Below are positions 1-11,660 of a stretch of DNA of 64,000 bases, in pieces. The DNA comes from Aquarana catesbeiana. Lineage: Eukaryota > Chordata > Amphibia > Anura > Ranidae. The notes under the pieces were generated by a model that was not told where the DNA came from, made no database searches, and worked only from the letters and a program-made list of their open reading frames with translations. The DNA is taken from contig NC_133336.1 in assembly GCF_042186555.1 (NCBI RefSeq), forward strand, positions 189,440,073 to 189,504,072, read 5' to 3'. The translations under genes and the position numbers were made by a program. Each line of letters starts with the position of its first letter. Position 1 is the first letter of the stretch.

Positions 1-222
1 TGGGGCAGGACCCAGGTCCCCAAACACTTTTTATGACAATAACTTGCATATAAGCCTTTAAAATTAGCACTTTTGATTTCTCCCATAGACTTTTAAAGGG
101 TGTTCCGCGGCATTCGAATTTGCTGCGAACACCCCAAATTGTTCGCTGTTCGGCGAACTTGCGAACAGCTGATGTTCGAGTTGAACATGAGTTCGACTCG
201 AACTCGAAGCTCATCCCTAATG
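1..222. repeat. End of an interspersed repeat, cut by the window edge
   Basis: The stretch from about 101 to 222 is dense in GTTCG/CGAAC words and ends in GCTCATCCCTAA, the style of terminus I associate with hAT-type frog MITEs. The start lies outside the window, so the family and a target duplication cannot be shown. The 67-codon open frame inside it has no recognisable protein. Confidence 0.45.
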
Positions 223-638
223 ATGGGCTACCCTCAGTTCTAAGAAGGCAGCAGAGCGTGGTGGTGCTATTCGGTCACGACTGGAAGAGTGGAAACCTAT
301 TAGTCTTTGAATACCACATTTAAATGCAGGAGGTTGTTTCTATTGATCATTGACATGAGCCCACATGTGGTAGTTGTCCTCTGGATAGCTAACTATAGGA
401 AAACTCCCTTGCACTGGACCAAGTAGAATACCTTCAGAAAACAGTGATCCAGCAAACCAGTCTCCTCCATTAAGTGGCAAAAAACAATTGGACTCAGTGA
501 CAACTCTATGAAAACTTTGCTGCATATTTTGCAAATGGTGAAAATGGGGAAAATGGTGACAATTCAATAGACATGCAGTATCACCTTTTCACGCATTTTG
601 GACGTTAGTCCTTAGTCATAGCTGTGACTAAAGACTTA
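223..638. other. No gene seen
   Basis: Unremarkable sequence between two repeats. No protein similarity or structured element is recognised. Confidence 0.5.
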
Positions 639-1043
639 TGCCGCGTACACACGAGCGGACTTTACGGCGGACTTTGCCCGGCGGACTGGATTTCGTCGGA
701 CAATTCGATGTGTGTGGGCTCCAGCGGACTTTGTTTTCTCAAAAGTTGGACGGACTTAGATTTTAAACTTGTTTAAAATTTATCCGTTGAAATCGAGTCC
801 GGTCGAAAAGTCCGCTCGTCTGTATGCTAGTTCGACGGACAAAAAGGCACGCTAGGGCAGCTATTGGCTACTGGCTATGAACTTCCTTGTTTTAGTCCGG
901 TCGTACGTCATCACGTACGAATTCGACGGACTTTGGTGGATTGTGTGTAGGCAAGTCCGTTCATTCACAAAGTCCGTCGGAAAGTACGTCGAAAAATCCG
1001 CCGGGCAAAGTCCGCCGTAAAGTCCGACCGTGTGTACGCGGCA
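639..1043. mobile_element. TA-flanked MITE, about 405 bp
   Basis: The ends are inverted repeats: TGCCGCGTACACACG on the left and its complement CGTGTGTACGCGGCA on the right. Both are directly flanked by TA (637-638 and 1044-1045). The interior is a series of GTCCG/CGGAC words in both orientations, so the element could fold back on itself. It has no coding capacity. A diverged copy is at 4360-4788. TA duplication fits Tc1/mariner mobilisation; a TWA (Harbinger) reading is also possible because the outer base is shared. Confidence 0.8.
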
Positions 1044-1076
1044 TAAGGATCTGAAACTCGAAGGCGTCCTGTCTTT

Positions 1077-1331
1077 TTAAAACCCACTTCCTTTGGCGAG
1101 TGAGTTAACCCTGTTTTTTCCACAGTCCAAACAGAAGGGAAATATAGTGTCTTTAAGAAACCAGTCCCAGTGTCCTGTACGTATCCCCCCTCTCCCCCTC
1201 TGCCCTAAGGCCAAGGAGGTGGAGGCGACAGTAGAGCTAAGACAATGGGCTCGGGAGAGGGCATCTCCATTTTGAATCAGTGTGTTGGGCCTGTGCTCCA
1301 CTACAAACTCAAATTCCAATAGTGCCAGTTT
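1077..1331 (-). pseudogene. Ty3/gypsy pol remnant (RNase H end)
   Basis: The minus strand reads LALLEFEFVVEHRPN followed shortly by NGDALSRAHCL. This resembles the C-terminal end of gypsy RNase H, where a Trp/Leu-rich strand leads to V-HRPG...NADALSR. Nothing of the reverse transcriptase or integrase remains next to it and no LTR is nearby, so it is a short orphan fossil. The following residues are Gly/Arg-rich and not diagnostic. The call rests on this one motif and is moderate in confidence. Confidence 0.5.
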
Positions 1332-1480
1332 ACTTATATTTATTATGAACAATTCCTTGATTGTGATTAATAGTTATATAAAGTAAAAGCCTACATGTGC
1401 TCCTGAGACACACCAAATTTATATTAATATGTTCCATAATTGCATTTCATATCATGTTCCAAAACAATTTAAATGTATTC

Positions 1481-1503
1481 CTTTTGACGTGTACTAGGTA
1501 ATT
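1481..1503 (+). other. Splice acceptor just before an olfactory receptor start
   Basis: A pyrimidine-containing stretch is followed by TAG at 1495-1497, then only GTAATT before the ATG at 1504. Vertebrate olfactory receptors usually have an intron-less coding exon preceded by non-coding 5' exons, so an acceptor here is expected. The second receptor has the same layout (CAG at 34979-34981 followed by GTACATTTT). Confidence 0.45.
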
Positions 1504-2427
1504 ATGGAAGTCATCAATCAGACATATCCACCTCGAATAATTCTTCTCGGCATCTCCGATGTCCCATATCTCCAGGTCATCTTCTTTATCGTCTTCATGG
1601 TGATCTATATTATCATGTTGTCAGGTAATCTTCTGCTGGTCATTGTGGTGAGGATCAACGCAAAACTCCACACTCCCATGTACTTTTTCCTGAGTAACCT
1701 TTCCGTTATTGATGTCTCCTTCTCCTCCAGTATTGTTCCTCTAATCTTAGTAAAAATGCTTGCCAAAGACAGAAGTATTTCCTTACTGGAATGTGGCATA
1801 CAAGTATTTATCTCCTTAGCTTTAGGGGCAATAGAGTGTATGATACTGGCAGTCATGGCTTATGATAGGTATGTTGCCATCTGCAAGCCCTTGCACTATA
1901 ATACCATCATGAATAAGAAATGCTGTTTTTCTTTGTCAGCAATAACCTGGAGTATAGGAATCCTCAACTCTGTTGTCTTGGTGAGTGACACGTTTACGCT
2001 GCCTTTCTGCAGATCACAGCTGAACCACTTCTTCTGTGAAATTCCTCCAATGTTACGAATAGCCTGCACAGATACTTGGCTCAACCTTCTGGTGGTCTTC
2101 ACATCTGCAGGGCTCATTGTCATGAGTTCTTTCTTTTTGACTCTCATTTCCTACATCCGTATTATCTCCACTGTCTTGAAGATCCGTTCCTCACAAGGGA
2201 GGCATAAAGCATTCTCCACGTGTGGATCTCACTTGACTGTGGTCACAATTTTTTATGGAACCATCATGTTCATGTACCTGAGGCCCCGCTCTATAAGCAC
2301 TCATAAAATGGACAGTGTTGTTTCCATCATATATACTACAGTGACTCCAATGTTAAATCCTTTCATCTATAGTATGAGGAATAAAGATGTTAAAAGTTCA
2401 TTTAGCACAAAATTGAATAGACAATAA
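1504..2427 (+). CDS. Olfactory receptor, intact, 307 aa
   Basis: Odorant-sensing G-protein-coupled receptor with seven predicted membrane segments, expected in the ciliary membrane of olfactory neurons. Visible hallmarks: N-glycosylation site NQT at residues 5-7; GN in TM1 (41-42); LHTPMYFFLSNLS (55-67) at loop 1/TM2; the loop Cys97; MAYDRYVAICKPLHY (118-132) ending TM3; extra Cys169, Cys178 and Cys188 in loop 2; KAFSTCGSHLTVV (235-247) at TM6; PMLNPFIYSMRNKDV (282-296) at TM7. Length and motif order are typical of class II (tetrapod) receptors. The ATG at 1504 gives the standard short N-terminus and sits right after a splice acceptor. No disabling change is seen. The sub-family cannot be assigned safely by eye. 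It is related to, but clearly distinct from, the receptor at 34991-35932. Confidence 0.95.
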   Translation: MEVINQTYPPRIILLGISDVPYLQVIFFIVFMVIYIIMLSGNLLLVIVVRINAKLHTPMYFFLSNLSVIDVSFSSSIVPLILVKMLAKDRSISLLECGIQVFISLALGAIECMILAVMAYDRYVAICKPLHYNTIMNKKCCFSLSAITWSIGILNSVVLVSDTFTLPFCRSQLNHFFCEIPPMLRIACTDTWLNLLVVFTSAGLIVMSSFFLTLISYIRIISTVLKIRSSQGRHKAFSTCGSHLTVVTIFYGTIMFMYLRPRSISTHKMDSVVSIIYTTVTPMLNPFIYSMRNKDVKSSFSTKLNRQ

Positions 2428-2428
2428 A
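2423..2428 (+). promoter_or_regulatory. Possible polyadenylation signal overlapping the receptor stop codon
   Basis: AATAAA spans the TAA stop (2425-2427) of the first receptor. If used, the transcript would have almost no 3' UTR, so the real signal may lie downstream, for example in the A-rich stretch near 3000. Confidence 0.2.
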
Positions 2429-4045
2429 ACCCTTTAAAAATGCTGAGGTATGATGACATTCTTATTTGTGCCCACAAACAAAGCAGCTCTGGCTGTAATG
2501 CTCACCTTGAATCTGGAGCTGTCTACTGCAGTACCTCTCCTTTGTCACAAGATGTCCCCAGTCTTCTGAGTTGAATTGCTGGACTGTGAGTGCAGAGTGT
2601 CATGGGCCCTCCCGAAGCACGGCACCTTACTTTCATAGTCTGTTGATGCAGTGAATGACGCTGATATCATCAGGCCTGCATCATCCAGGACCATTGACTA
2701 CTAGATGAAGACCGATGTTTCAAGAGCACGTTGACCCTTTTTTTCACTTTGACAGACAGAGACGTCTTTAGCTCCATTTGTCACCGTGCTGAAAAAGGCC
2801 ACCATGCTCTCAAAACATTGGTGTAACATTTTTGCTGATATGGGACAGACAATCCTGCTTCAAAATCTACTTTTTGTTGTGCTAGTTTGCTCTTCATTCC
2901 TGGATTTTGTATGGTATCACCATAAAGTTATGCACCCTCCTTTCTCAAGGGTTACCCATAGATGTCTGTACAGTATGGTTTGATGAATTGTTAATTAGAA
3001 AATAAAAGTCCAACAGGGGTTCTAACCCTTAATTACTCATGGGTGGAGCTTGAGGAGTTGCAGGTTACAGTCACAATGGCGACCTCGGCTATGCTCCAGG
3101 GGGCCCGTGCAGCCTCCCTGTCACATTAGGTTTTACATCAGGCATCACTAAATGGTGGACCGCGGTCTGGATCCGGACAGGGTCACTGTCTCATCTGGAC
3201 TGTGGGGGGGGGGGATGCGAAGGGGCAGAGGACACAGCTGTGGAGGGATGATGTGAAGGGGTGATGGTGGGCACTGCTGTGAAGGGAGAATTGTGATATG
3301 CAGGAGGACTGAGGATGTAAGAACGGTAAGAGGAGGGGTGCTGTGATTTGCAGGACCTGAGTCATAACACAAACATGCAATTCGGACTTCTGCTGCAAGA
3401 AAATTTTAGTGATCAGATCATCATACCTCCATGAATTTACACTGTGACGCTGGGGGAAAAGCACTTGCTGCCTCACCCAGCATAGGTAATTTAGTAAGCT
3501 GACCAAGCTGGGGCATGCCCAGGCCCATCCCAGGGCCTCTCTGAGATTCCGGTTTCAACTACACAGGGTGACAAGAGGTCCCAGGTCAACTTTTGGATAG
3601 GGGCCTACAAGCTTCAAGCTACACCTCTGTACCTAGTCTTTCCATAACAAAAAAAATGTTTTGACTATGCATACACTCTAAAGGAGTCCATTGGGACCAA
3701 ATAATGTCAGGGACTGTAATGAATATATGTAGCATCCTCCTTCTGTCCCTGTACCTCAGCCCATGGAATCTGCCATCAAAGCCCATGCCTGATAACCATA
3801 GAGGACAGTTATAAAGACCTAAACCAAATTAGTTACACCCCAGAGTAAAAGTGGATTTACCTAATTTAGAGTTTTTTGTGTGCTCTCCAATGTGAAATTT
3901 ATATTGTAGGTAACAGATTTAAAGTAGAACTATAGGTTTACTGCCAAAAATTGCTGGCAGAATGTAGAAAGGATTAAAGCACCACAGAAATGAACATGCT
4001 TAGTAAATCTAGTCTATTGCACATGACTAAAGGTCAGAAGCGAGA
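2429..4045. other. No gene seen; G-rich tract
   Basis: Mostly unique-looking sequence downstream of the receptor. It has a run of G residues near 3204-3214 inside a purine-rich stretch and AATAAA at about 3000. Open frames here (for example on the minus strand, 3148-3506) are low-complexity Pro/Ser/His-rich translations with no recognisable domain. Confidence 0.4.
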
Positions 4046-4082
4046 GCCAACATGTTTCGGGGCTCAGACCTCTTTATCGGGA
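4046..4082 (-). other. Degenerate hammerhead-like motif
   Basis: On the minus strand a CTGATGA-like word (CCGATAA) is followed by a weak hairpin, then CGAAAC and ACATGTT. This is the order of a hammerhead core with a minimal stem III. Two core bases are changed and no stem I pairing is visible, so it is predicted inactive. It belongs with the motifs at 15096 and 37630. Confidence 0.25.
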
Positions 4083-4359
4083 CATATATACTTAAATAGT
4101 TGAAGAAAATACTAGACAACTACATGCAATTAAAAAGATAAGGGGTGTACTGTATCAGGAACTGGCAACACTCGATATGTCCGAGAACTGAATTTAAGTA
4201 AAGAAAGGAGCAGGAAGTAGGCTTGGCTTGGTATCACGTGCTGCTCCTTTCTTTATTTAAATTGAAATTGTTTTCCAGTATTTTCTTCCGCCAGCACCTA
4301 AAGTGATACTAAAGTCTTGTTTTTTTTTTTATATATATATAAAAATAACAAACATGTTA

Positions 4360-4788
4360 TGCCACGTACACACGAGCGGACTTTACGGCAGACTTTGTCC
4401 GGCGGACTTTTTGACGGACTTTACGACGGACTTTACGACGGACTTTACGACGGACTTTCCGAATGAACGGACTTCCCTACACACGATCAACCAAAGTCCG
4501 ACGGATTCGTACGTGATGACGTACACCGGACTAAAACAAGGAAGTTCATAGCCAGTAGCCAATAACTGCCCTAGCGTCGGTTTTTGTCCGTTGGACTAGC
4601 ATACAGACAAGCGGACTTTTCGATCGGACTTGACTCCGTCGGAAAGATTTGAAACATGTTTAATTTCTAGGTCCGTCGAACTTTTGTGGAAAAAAAGTCC
4701 GCTGGAGCCCACACACGATCGAATTGTCCTACGGACTCCGGTACGCCGGACCAAGTATGCCGTAAAGTCCGGTCATGTGTACGCGGCT
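4360..4788. mobile_element. Second copy of the TGCCGCGTACAC MITE
   Basis: Starts TGCCACGTACACACGAGCGG after TA (4358-4359) and ends with ATGTGTACGCGGC, matching the termini of the element at 639-1043. Near its left end a 12-bp unit (CGGACTTTACGA) is repeated about four times (about 4405-4457). The right flank is diverged (TTTA instead of a clean TA). Non-coding. Confidence 0.75.
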
Positions 4789-5039
4789 TTACACTTACCT
4801 GCTCTGTGCAGTGGTTTTGCACAGAGCAGCCCAGATCATCCTCTTCTCGGGTTCCTCTTTGGCTCTCCTGGCCCCCCCCCTCCTGTTGAGTGCCCCCACA
4901 TCAAGCAGATTGTTATGGAGGCACCCGAGCTGAGCCGCAGCTCTGTGTATCCATTCAGATATGGAGCCACGATTCGGCCCCACCCCTCTCCTCATTGGCT
5001 AACTGACTTTAATTGACAGCAGCGGGAGTCAGTGGCACC

Positions 5040-5460
5040 GGTGCTGTGTCTCAGCCAATCAGGAGGGAGAGTCAATGGAGATTTTTAAGGGTCAAACGTT
5101 GTCGCCATTCCACGAGCGGGCACAATTTTGAAGCGCGACATGTTGGGTATCAATTTACTCAGCGTAACATTATCTTTCACATTCTAAAAAAAATTGGGCT
5201 AACTTTAATATTTTTTTAATTTTTAATACAAAAAGGTGTATTTTTTCCAATAAAATTGCGCTTGTAAGACTGCTGCGTAAATACGGTGTGACATAAAGTA
5301 TTGCAATGACCTCCATTTGATTCTTTAGGGTGTCTGAAAAATATATATATACTGTTTGGGGGTTCTAAATAATTTTCTAGTAAAAAAAAAAAATGATTTT
5401 AACTTTTGTCTGAAAAATAGGCCCAGTCCTTAAGTATTTAAGCGGCTCCTCCGGGGGTAG
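5040..5460 (+). repeat. Fragment of the piggyBac-body repeat family
   Basis: Contains the words TCGCCATTCCACG, GCGACATGTTGGGTATC, CAGCGTAACATTATC and a terminal GTTTGGGGGTTCTAAATAA. The same series occurs at 7345-8440 (inverted), 30618-31050, 62146-62580 and inside the piggyBac element near 45900-46260. It is therefore a dispersed piece of that non-autonomous element. No termini are retained. Confidence 0.6.
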
Positions 5461-6531
5461 CGCTACACATATAACATTTATGTGCAACAGGAAGGAGTAT
5501 GTTTTTTAAATGCCCCTGTTACATACCTGGTGGAAGAGCCTGACACGAGGAGGAAGGCCTCTCTTACACCTCTGATTCGGGGTCCCTGATAGAGCAGACA
5601 GGTAGTGTAGGAGTACAGAGTGGCACGAGTGACTATTGGTCTTGCTAGGAGGAGGGCTGGACTGACTTTCAGGATCAAGCAGGGCAAGACCATCAGTAGA
5701 CCGCAGAGAAGCAGGAGTGCCCAGACACCAGTGAGCAGGAGACAAGAGCAGGCTGGCACTGGGGATAGCGGGCAAGCACAGGTTTGAAGTAGACAGGGAG
5801 TGAGCAGTACCAGTGGAATATAGACAGAGGCTCACAGCAGGAAGTCTAGCAGGGATGGGGACAGAAGCAGAGTTAGATGAACCGAGTCATACACAGGCAG
5901 ACAGATCAGGGGCAGATGCATAGGTAAGTCAAATCGGTAACAGATCAGTGGAGCAGCAGCAAGGGGAACAGGCAGAAACGTGGTCAGAGGCAAGCTGGGA
6001 TCCATGCAGGCAGAGTTTAGGAGTAGTCAAGATAAGCCGGGTCGGTAATAGTAGTCAGATGCAGAGAAAAAGGTAGCAGGTATGCAGGTATGCATGGGAA
6101 TGCTGTAGACAAGACAGCACTGAAGCATAGCACAGAATTCCTCTCAATTCCTGTTGTACCTCTGTACAGGAAGTGCAAAGAAATTTCCCCAACAGGACAC
6201 AGGTGCAAAAAAAAGTTCCTGTTTAAGCTGGTGCTGTAACAATGCCCTAGGTTTCCTTTTTCTCTTGCTGCATCCTATGGAGCCACCCTTGCATGCAGGG
6301 ACTAGACCTGTGTCTCCCTACACTGTGTACATCAATAGAAACCCATAGCGGAGGATGGCAAGGCACTCCCTCTTCACTGCTTCTGATTCTGCCTACAAGT
6401 TAACAGACTGGCTGGAGACAGTTCTGTCCACTGTTAATTATTTGTTACTATTACTGTTACTATTATATGTTGTGCTGTGTTTTTTAAAATCACAAATCAC
6501 ATTGTGCATAAGGCATACATTAACCAGTTAA
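5461..6531. other. No gene seen; CAG/CAGATC-rich unidentified repeat
   Basis: From about 5500 to 6120 the sequence is rich in short recurring words (CAGGCAG, CAGATCAG, GGTAACAG). It looks like degraded LTR or satellite material but I cannot assign it. Open frames are spurious. Confidence 0.35.
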
Positions 6532-7337
6532 AGGGGTTGTAAACTAGGGTTGCCATCTGTACAGGATTCACCCGGACAGTCCGGGTTTTTGAATCTTGTG
6601 TACGGGTTTCAGGCGGACTGAAACCCGGACACATTATTCAGACCAAGCTATTGCTCCCCAAGTAACCCAGACAGGCACACACAAATCTGTTGCCCCCAGG
6701 CAGCTGCGGACAGCTGTCTGGGGGCAGGTCCGGCATCACTGGGGGGGGCAGGGCAATGATGTAAGCAAGAGCAATTTGGCCACACCAACTGTTCACTGCG
6801 GCATGCTATGCACACCGCATTACTACTCTCCTTGGGGCACCCATAGGTGTCCCAGGCCGCTAAAGTGTTCGGGTTTGGCTTGCATCCTATGCATTAAGGT
6901 GAAAAAACTTCTGACACTGACTGGCCCCCCAGCCCCCCGTTTTACTCACCTGAGCCCTTAATTCCCTCAGCGGAGGTGCGCTGTTTCTCTCTGCCTGGGG
7001 GTTCTCGGCTCTCGATTGGATAGATTGATAGCAGCGCAGCCATTGGCTCCCACTGCTGCCAATCAAATCCAATGACGCGGGTGCCGGGGGCGGGGCCGAG
7101 TCCGGCATTCTTAGTCTATGGATGCAAATGCTGGACTTGGGAGCGCGCCCGCAAGTTAACCCCCCCGGAAGAGTGCTTCTCCCAGGGGGTTTACCGATGC
7201 AAGGAGGAGCCGCGAGCGCCGCCGAGGGACCCCAGAAGACGATGATCGGGGCAACTCTGTGCAAAACTAACTGCACAATGGAAGTATGACATGTTTGTTA
7301 TTTAAAAAAAAAAAAAACCTGAAGGTTTACAATCACT
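6532..7337. mobile_element. TTAA-flanked MITE, about 806 bp
   Basis: Left end AGGGGTTGTAAAC and right end GTTTACAATCACT form an imperfect terminal inverted repeat, each flanked by TTAA (6528-6531 and 7338-7341). TTAA duplication is the hallmark of piggyBac-superfamily insertion. The interior is GC-rich in part and holds a run of 14 A residues near the right end. It is non-coding. The element at 9317-9834 has the same kind of ends. Confidence 0.65.
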
Positions 7338-7344
7338 TTAAGAC

Positions 7345-8440
7345 CAGGCCTTTTTCTGACATTTGTTGTTTACAAGTTTAAATTTGTATTTTTTGCTAGA
7401 AAATTATTTAGAACCCTCAAACATTATATGTATTTTTTTAGCAGAACCCTAGAGAATTAAATGATGGTTGTTGCAATATTTTATGTCACACTGTCTTCGC
7501 GCAGCGGTGTTACAAACACAATTTTTTTGAAAGAAAATACACTTTCATGAATTTAAAAAAAACAATAAAGTTAGCACAATTTTTTTATATAATGTGAAAG
7601 ATGATGTTACGCTGAGTAAATAGATACCTAACATGTCATTCTTTAAAATTGTGCACGCTCATGTAATGGCGACAAACTACGGTACATAAAAATCTCCATA
7701 GGCGACGCTTTAAACATTTTTACAGGATACCTGTTTAAAGTTGCAGAGGAGGTCTAGTGCTAGAATTATTGCTCTCCCTCTAACGATCGTGGCAATACCT
7801 CACATGTGTGGTTTGAACACCATTTACATATATGGGCGCGACTTACTTATGCCTTCGCTTCTGTGCGCGAGCTCAGAGGGACGGGGAACTTTACTTTTTT
7901 TTTCTTTTTTCTTATTTATTTTATTTTTTATTTTTACACTGTCCCTTTAAAAACTTTAAACTGTGATCACTTTTATTCCTATTACAAGGAATGTAAACAT
8001 CCCTTGGAATAGAAAAAAGCATGACAGGTCCTCTTTATTGTGAGATCTGGGGTCAAAAAGACCTCAGGTCTCACATTTACACTTAAAAGCAAAAGAAAAG
8101 AAAAAAGTAATTTTAGATTTACTAATAAAAAAAAACTGGCCCTTTAAGGTCATTAGGTGGAAGTGACGTCAGACGTCGCTCCAGTCCTCCAAGGGCATAG
8201 AGTCGAGTGGGGGGGCCAACTTGCCCTCACTCAACTTCCTGCCCATCGCTCCATGGGATCGGATCGCTTCCGCTGCTACCGGCGGCTCCGGTAAGCTGGG
8301 GAAACAATAGGGAAGCAACGGGAGGGGGAGTCACCTCTCCCGCTGCCCATAAAAGTGATCCTGTGGCGAATCCGCCTCCGGGACCACTTTAATGTGGAAG
8401 AGGATCGGCCACTGTTTAAAAAAATACCTGGGTTATGGCA
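7345..8440 (-). repeat. Inverted copy of the piggyBac-body repeat
   Basis: Read on the minus strand this matches the series seen at 30618-31050 and 62146-62580: a stretch ending in a GGGATGTTTACATTCC-like word, a long A/T-rich run, then the CCTCTGTAA and GCGTCGCCTATGGAG words and the AACATTATC segment. It has no coding sequence. A protein-like reading around 7741-8012 is just the A/T run. Confidence 0.55.
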
Positions 8441-9311
8441 GCTAGCTACTTCCGTAACCACGGTATGTAACGTCAAAGTAATGAGGTATATATGCAGTGG
8501 GTGGTCCAGAAAACAAAACCTATTCGTGAGTTCCACCACCATCACTTTAATACACAGTTATGGTTATATATGGTTCAGTAAATGCCACATTACTTCAATG
8601 GTGCACTCAAATAAAATCACTTTGAATAAAGCACAATTAGATATATATGACATGGTGAGTGCCACCACCACCCTGATGTTGCAATGAACAATCAAAGTTC
8701 AAAAGGATAAGTAAAACTGATGAATGCAAGTGAGTTCCAACACCACTTCACAATTGCAGTAAACTTTTATTTTCTGCTTGTGAGATTTATCCAGACATCC
8801 AGACATATTAGTGAGCATCACCACCACCAAAAACATGCAGTCTTTTACCAATTGGATAGACCCCAAATTATAGGTGGTCTAAACAGCCTGCCGGAGGTCA
8901 CGGCAGTGCTGCACTCACTACATGCTATTGCTTGATTTTCCTACGTGAGTAGGACGTCCTCTGCATCCTTTCCCGATGAAACGTGACCAGCCGCCACTCA
9001 AAGGCAATTCGTTTCCCTTTAAGTTAAAAAAGGTAGCAATGATCATCTTGTTTAAAAGGTAAAAACGTTTGTATCCTCCGCATTCACAACGCTCAGTATG
9101 TTCTAGAGTAGAGATGTTCTGCATTATGTCTATGCCAGTGGACGTCTTTCAAGGTGGCCACACTGTGGTCAGATGACCCTGTCTGATCATATCTGTGCTT
9201 TATGATGAATACTTTGGTTACTGTACCTCTTGACGTCTTATTGAATGTTCCGGTACTACTATGTATGCTTATGTCTCTATTGTAAGTTATTTTTATATGA
9301 ATGCTGGATAC
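8441..9311. other. Unassigned sequence with four dispersed GTGAGT-CCACCACC repeats
   Basis: Imperfect copies of GTGAGTTCCACCACCA begin at 8526, 8655, 8730 and 8811. No gene is recognised. The remainder to 9311 is unique-looking. Confidence 0.4.
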
Positions 9312-9316
9312 TTTAA

Positions 9317-9834
9317 AGTGGTTGTAAACCCCATTTATGAAATTTGAGCTTAGCACATGCTGTCTATCTGTAATGTTTACTTATCTCTCTTTAAAGCTCT
9401 AAGTGTCGTTTCTCTCTGGTGCTTCGTTCCTCTGTTATCAGCATGAGTCACTTCTGACGGGTTCTCCAACACATGAGATAACATGAGCTAAAAATTTGTG
9501 CAGGGGAGGGAGCTTATAGGGAGATAATCACGGAGCTCGTCTATTCAAATACAGCTCTGCACGTTCCTTCATTCCTTTGCCTATGTGGATAGGGGGGGTG
9601 TCCCTTTCCTCCAATCAGCTCTCACACAGTGTAAGGCCAGTCTCCTCACCCACCCCTATGTGCTGCTGAAAGATGAAGAAAGATTTCCAATGCGATCTCC
9701 ACTTTTCAAACGGTGTAGTAGGGGGAAGACAGCAGATATACAAGTAAAACTTATGTAGGAGGATTTGTTTCATCTCTGTGTATCATCTGAGGCCAATCAC
9801 TTTAGTGGGTATATGGAACGGTTTTACAACCACT
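9317..9834. mobile_element. TTAA-flanked MITE, about 518 bp
   Basis: Ends AGTGGTTGTAAA and TTTTACAACCACT are near-perfect inverted repeats between TTAA sites (9313-9316 and 9835-9838). Same terminal signature as 6532-7337. No coding sequence. Confidence 0.7.
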
Positions 9835-9844
9835 TTAAATAAAG

Positions 9845-10240
9845 ATTGAAAAGGAAGTTTTTGGGGATTTTAAAGGTGAACATTTACAACAAGAATTGAT
9901 AGAAAAATATAAGTTTATTGAAAAACTTTAAAAACAAACATCCGATAATGAATATTTGATAATACAGTACATTAGCAGGTGCAGATTGATTCGATGTCTA
10001 CATGTTTTGCCATAATTAGTGGCTTCCTCAGGAGAATTTAATATCAGGCACTGTACACGCTGGGAATAGAAAAAATCTTACTGAGAAAAGAGTAAAGTGG
10101 CATATAGATTACCTGTATATTCAAAAAGATAAAATTAGATGTTTTGAGGCTACAGAGTCATAGGGATGCAGTGATTTGGATCATCTGGTGTAACCATAGA
10201 GGGGGATGTATCTATGTACACAATACCCTCTTAATGGTCT
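9845..10240 (-). repeat. Left arm of a large inverted repeat
   Basis: This arm reappears in reverse complement at 12440-12660: words such as ATGTTTTGAGGCTACAGAGT, GGGGGATGTATCTATG and CATCCGATAATGAATATT are shared. The left arm also keeps about 125 bp missing from the right arm, including a hammerhead-like CTGAGGA word (minus strand, about 9996-10035) with a GCCA/TGGC hairpin and an AAAACATGTA tail. It is probably the terminal part of a retroelement inserted twice in opposite directions. Confidence 0.6.
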
Positions 10241-11658
10241 AACTGGGGGGGGGGGGGGGGCAAGAACCAATCAGACATAGAAGATCAAAAATGATCACCT
10301 CAACCCTTTTTAAAAAATTGGTAAATCTACCTATAATCATGAATCTTGATAGTGTATTCCAAAGATTCTCCCTTCACTTCCATTCCAAAAGTAGGTAGAA
10401 AAAAATGGAAGGAATGGAGAGGAGAAATGAAATTGAATTTTCTCTAGGATTTCAGAAAGTCACACATGACCCTTGAATCAAGAGGTAAATAATCCAATCA
10501 ATACAAGGTTATTTTGGAAACTTAGGAATAACTACCTGAATAATCCAGTAAAAATGATTACCTTAGACAAGAGGTTCCACAGTATATTTCTCCCCCTCCT
10601 ATGCTGGACCGCAAATGAAAACCAAAACCGGTATGTTTATATACCCCCCTCCACCTCCCCATTGGAGACCGTTTGGCGCCAAAAAGAAAGTGAGAAAAAC
10701 AAGATATTTGGGGAGCACACCCTAAAAGATGCAATAAAGATGGTGCAGCCATAAGACCATACAACAGAACAAAATATTACAGCGCACACATGCAAAAAAG
10801 ACATTTACCTCCTGCAAGGCTTATTTAAAACACCTAGACATTTTCAAAAAACATTATCAAAAAATATGGGGATTTGGTAAGACCATATTGCTATATGGTG
10901 CCTAAGCCCACTTACTGCAACAAAGTACCCCATGATTAGTGGGTCCTACACTATCCATAGACTGGGAGATCCCAGAAAAAGAAGGCGAGGACGCTGTATG
11001 TGCCCCAGCTTGCGAGCCGGCATCACGCAGGAAATGACGTCAGAAACATCAGGGACGCACCCAAAGTGACGCCACTGTGTCAGCAGCACCCCGGAAATGA
11101 TGCAAAGAACATCAAAATCATAAGCGCCGGCAACCCAGCTGCAGCCCTACACCAGAAATGATGCAAGAATGTCTGTACATCAAGCATCATTCAATTTAGA
11201 GTAAAAAAGGGGCATCAACCTGGCGCTAGAGGTATTAAGATGAAAAAACAACGTGATGATGATAAAAGTCCTAAGAGGGGACTGCTTGGATCATCCAAAG
11301 ACAGAGCCCCAAAAGGAAATACCGAAACAAGCAGCTGGCAAATGGCGCCATCTAGTGGAGTCCTAGATAAGGACACTAAATAAGACGCCTTGGGCATTCA
11401 TATGTACACCCGATTCACAAAGTACCCTTATTTGAAATAGTAGTTTGTGCTGCAATTTGTCTATCAAAAAGAGACAAAAATATATAAAAAAACAAAAACA
11501 AAAAGACTACATGGCCACTTAAAACTATTATTAAATGAAATCCAAAATAAACACCATGACCCATGGTGAATGAAGACACAATACAATCAGCCAATCCAGG
11601 TTACAATTGCAGCCACATGGCTGGGAATTCTGCCAGACTCATTAGGTAAGCTAAATTT
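10241..11658. other. No gene seen; poly-G run
   Basis: Contains an uninterrupted G tract at about 10247-10260 and otherwise unassigned sequence between the two inverted arms. Open frames here (10473-10764) show no domain. Confidence 0.4.
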
Positions 11659-11660
11659 TA

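Noticed and set aside
4303..5016. Frames with DFTTDF repeats and a proline-rich reading
   Set aside because: They are translations of the 12-bp tandem in a MITE and of its GTCCG-rich interior.
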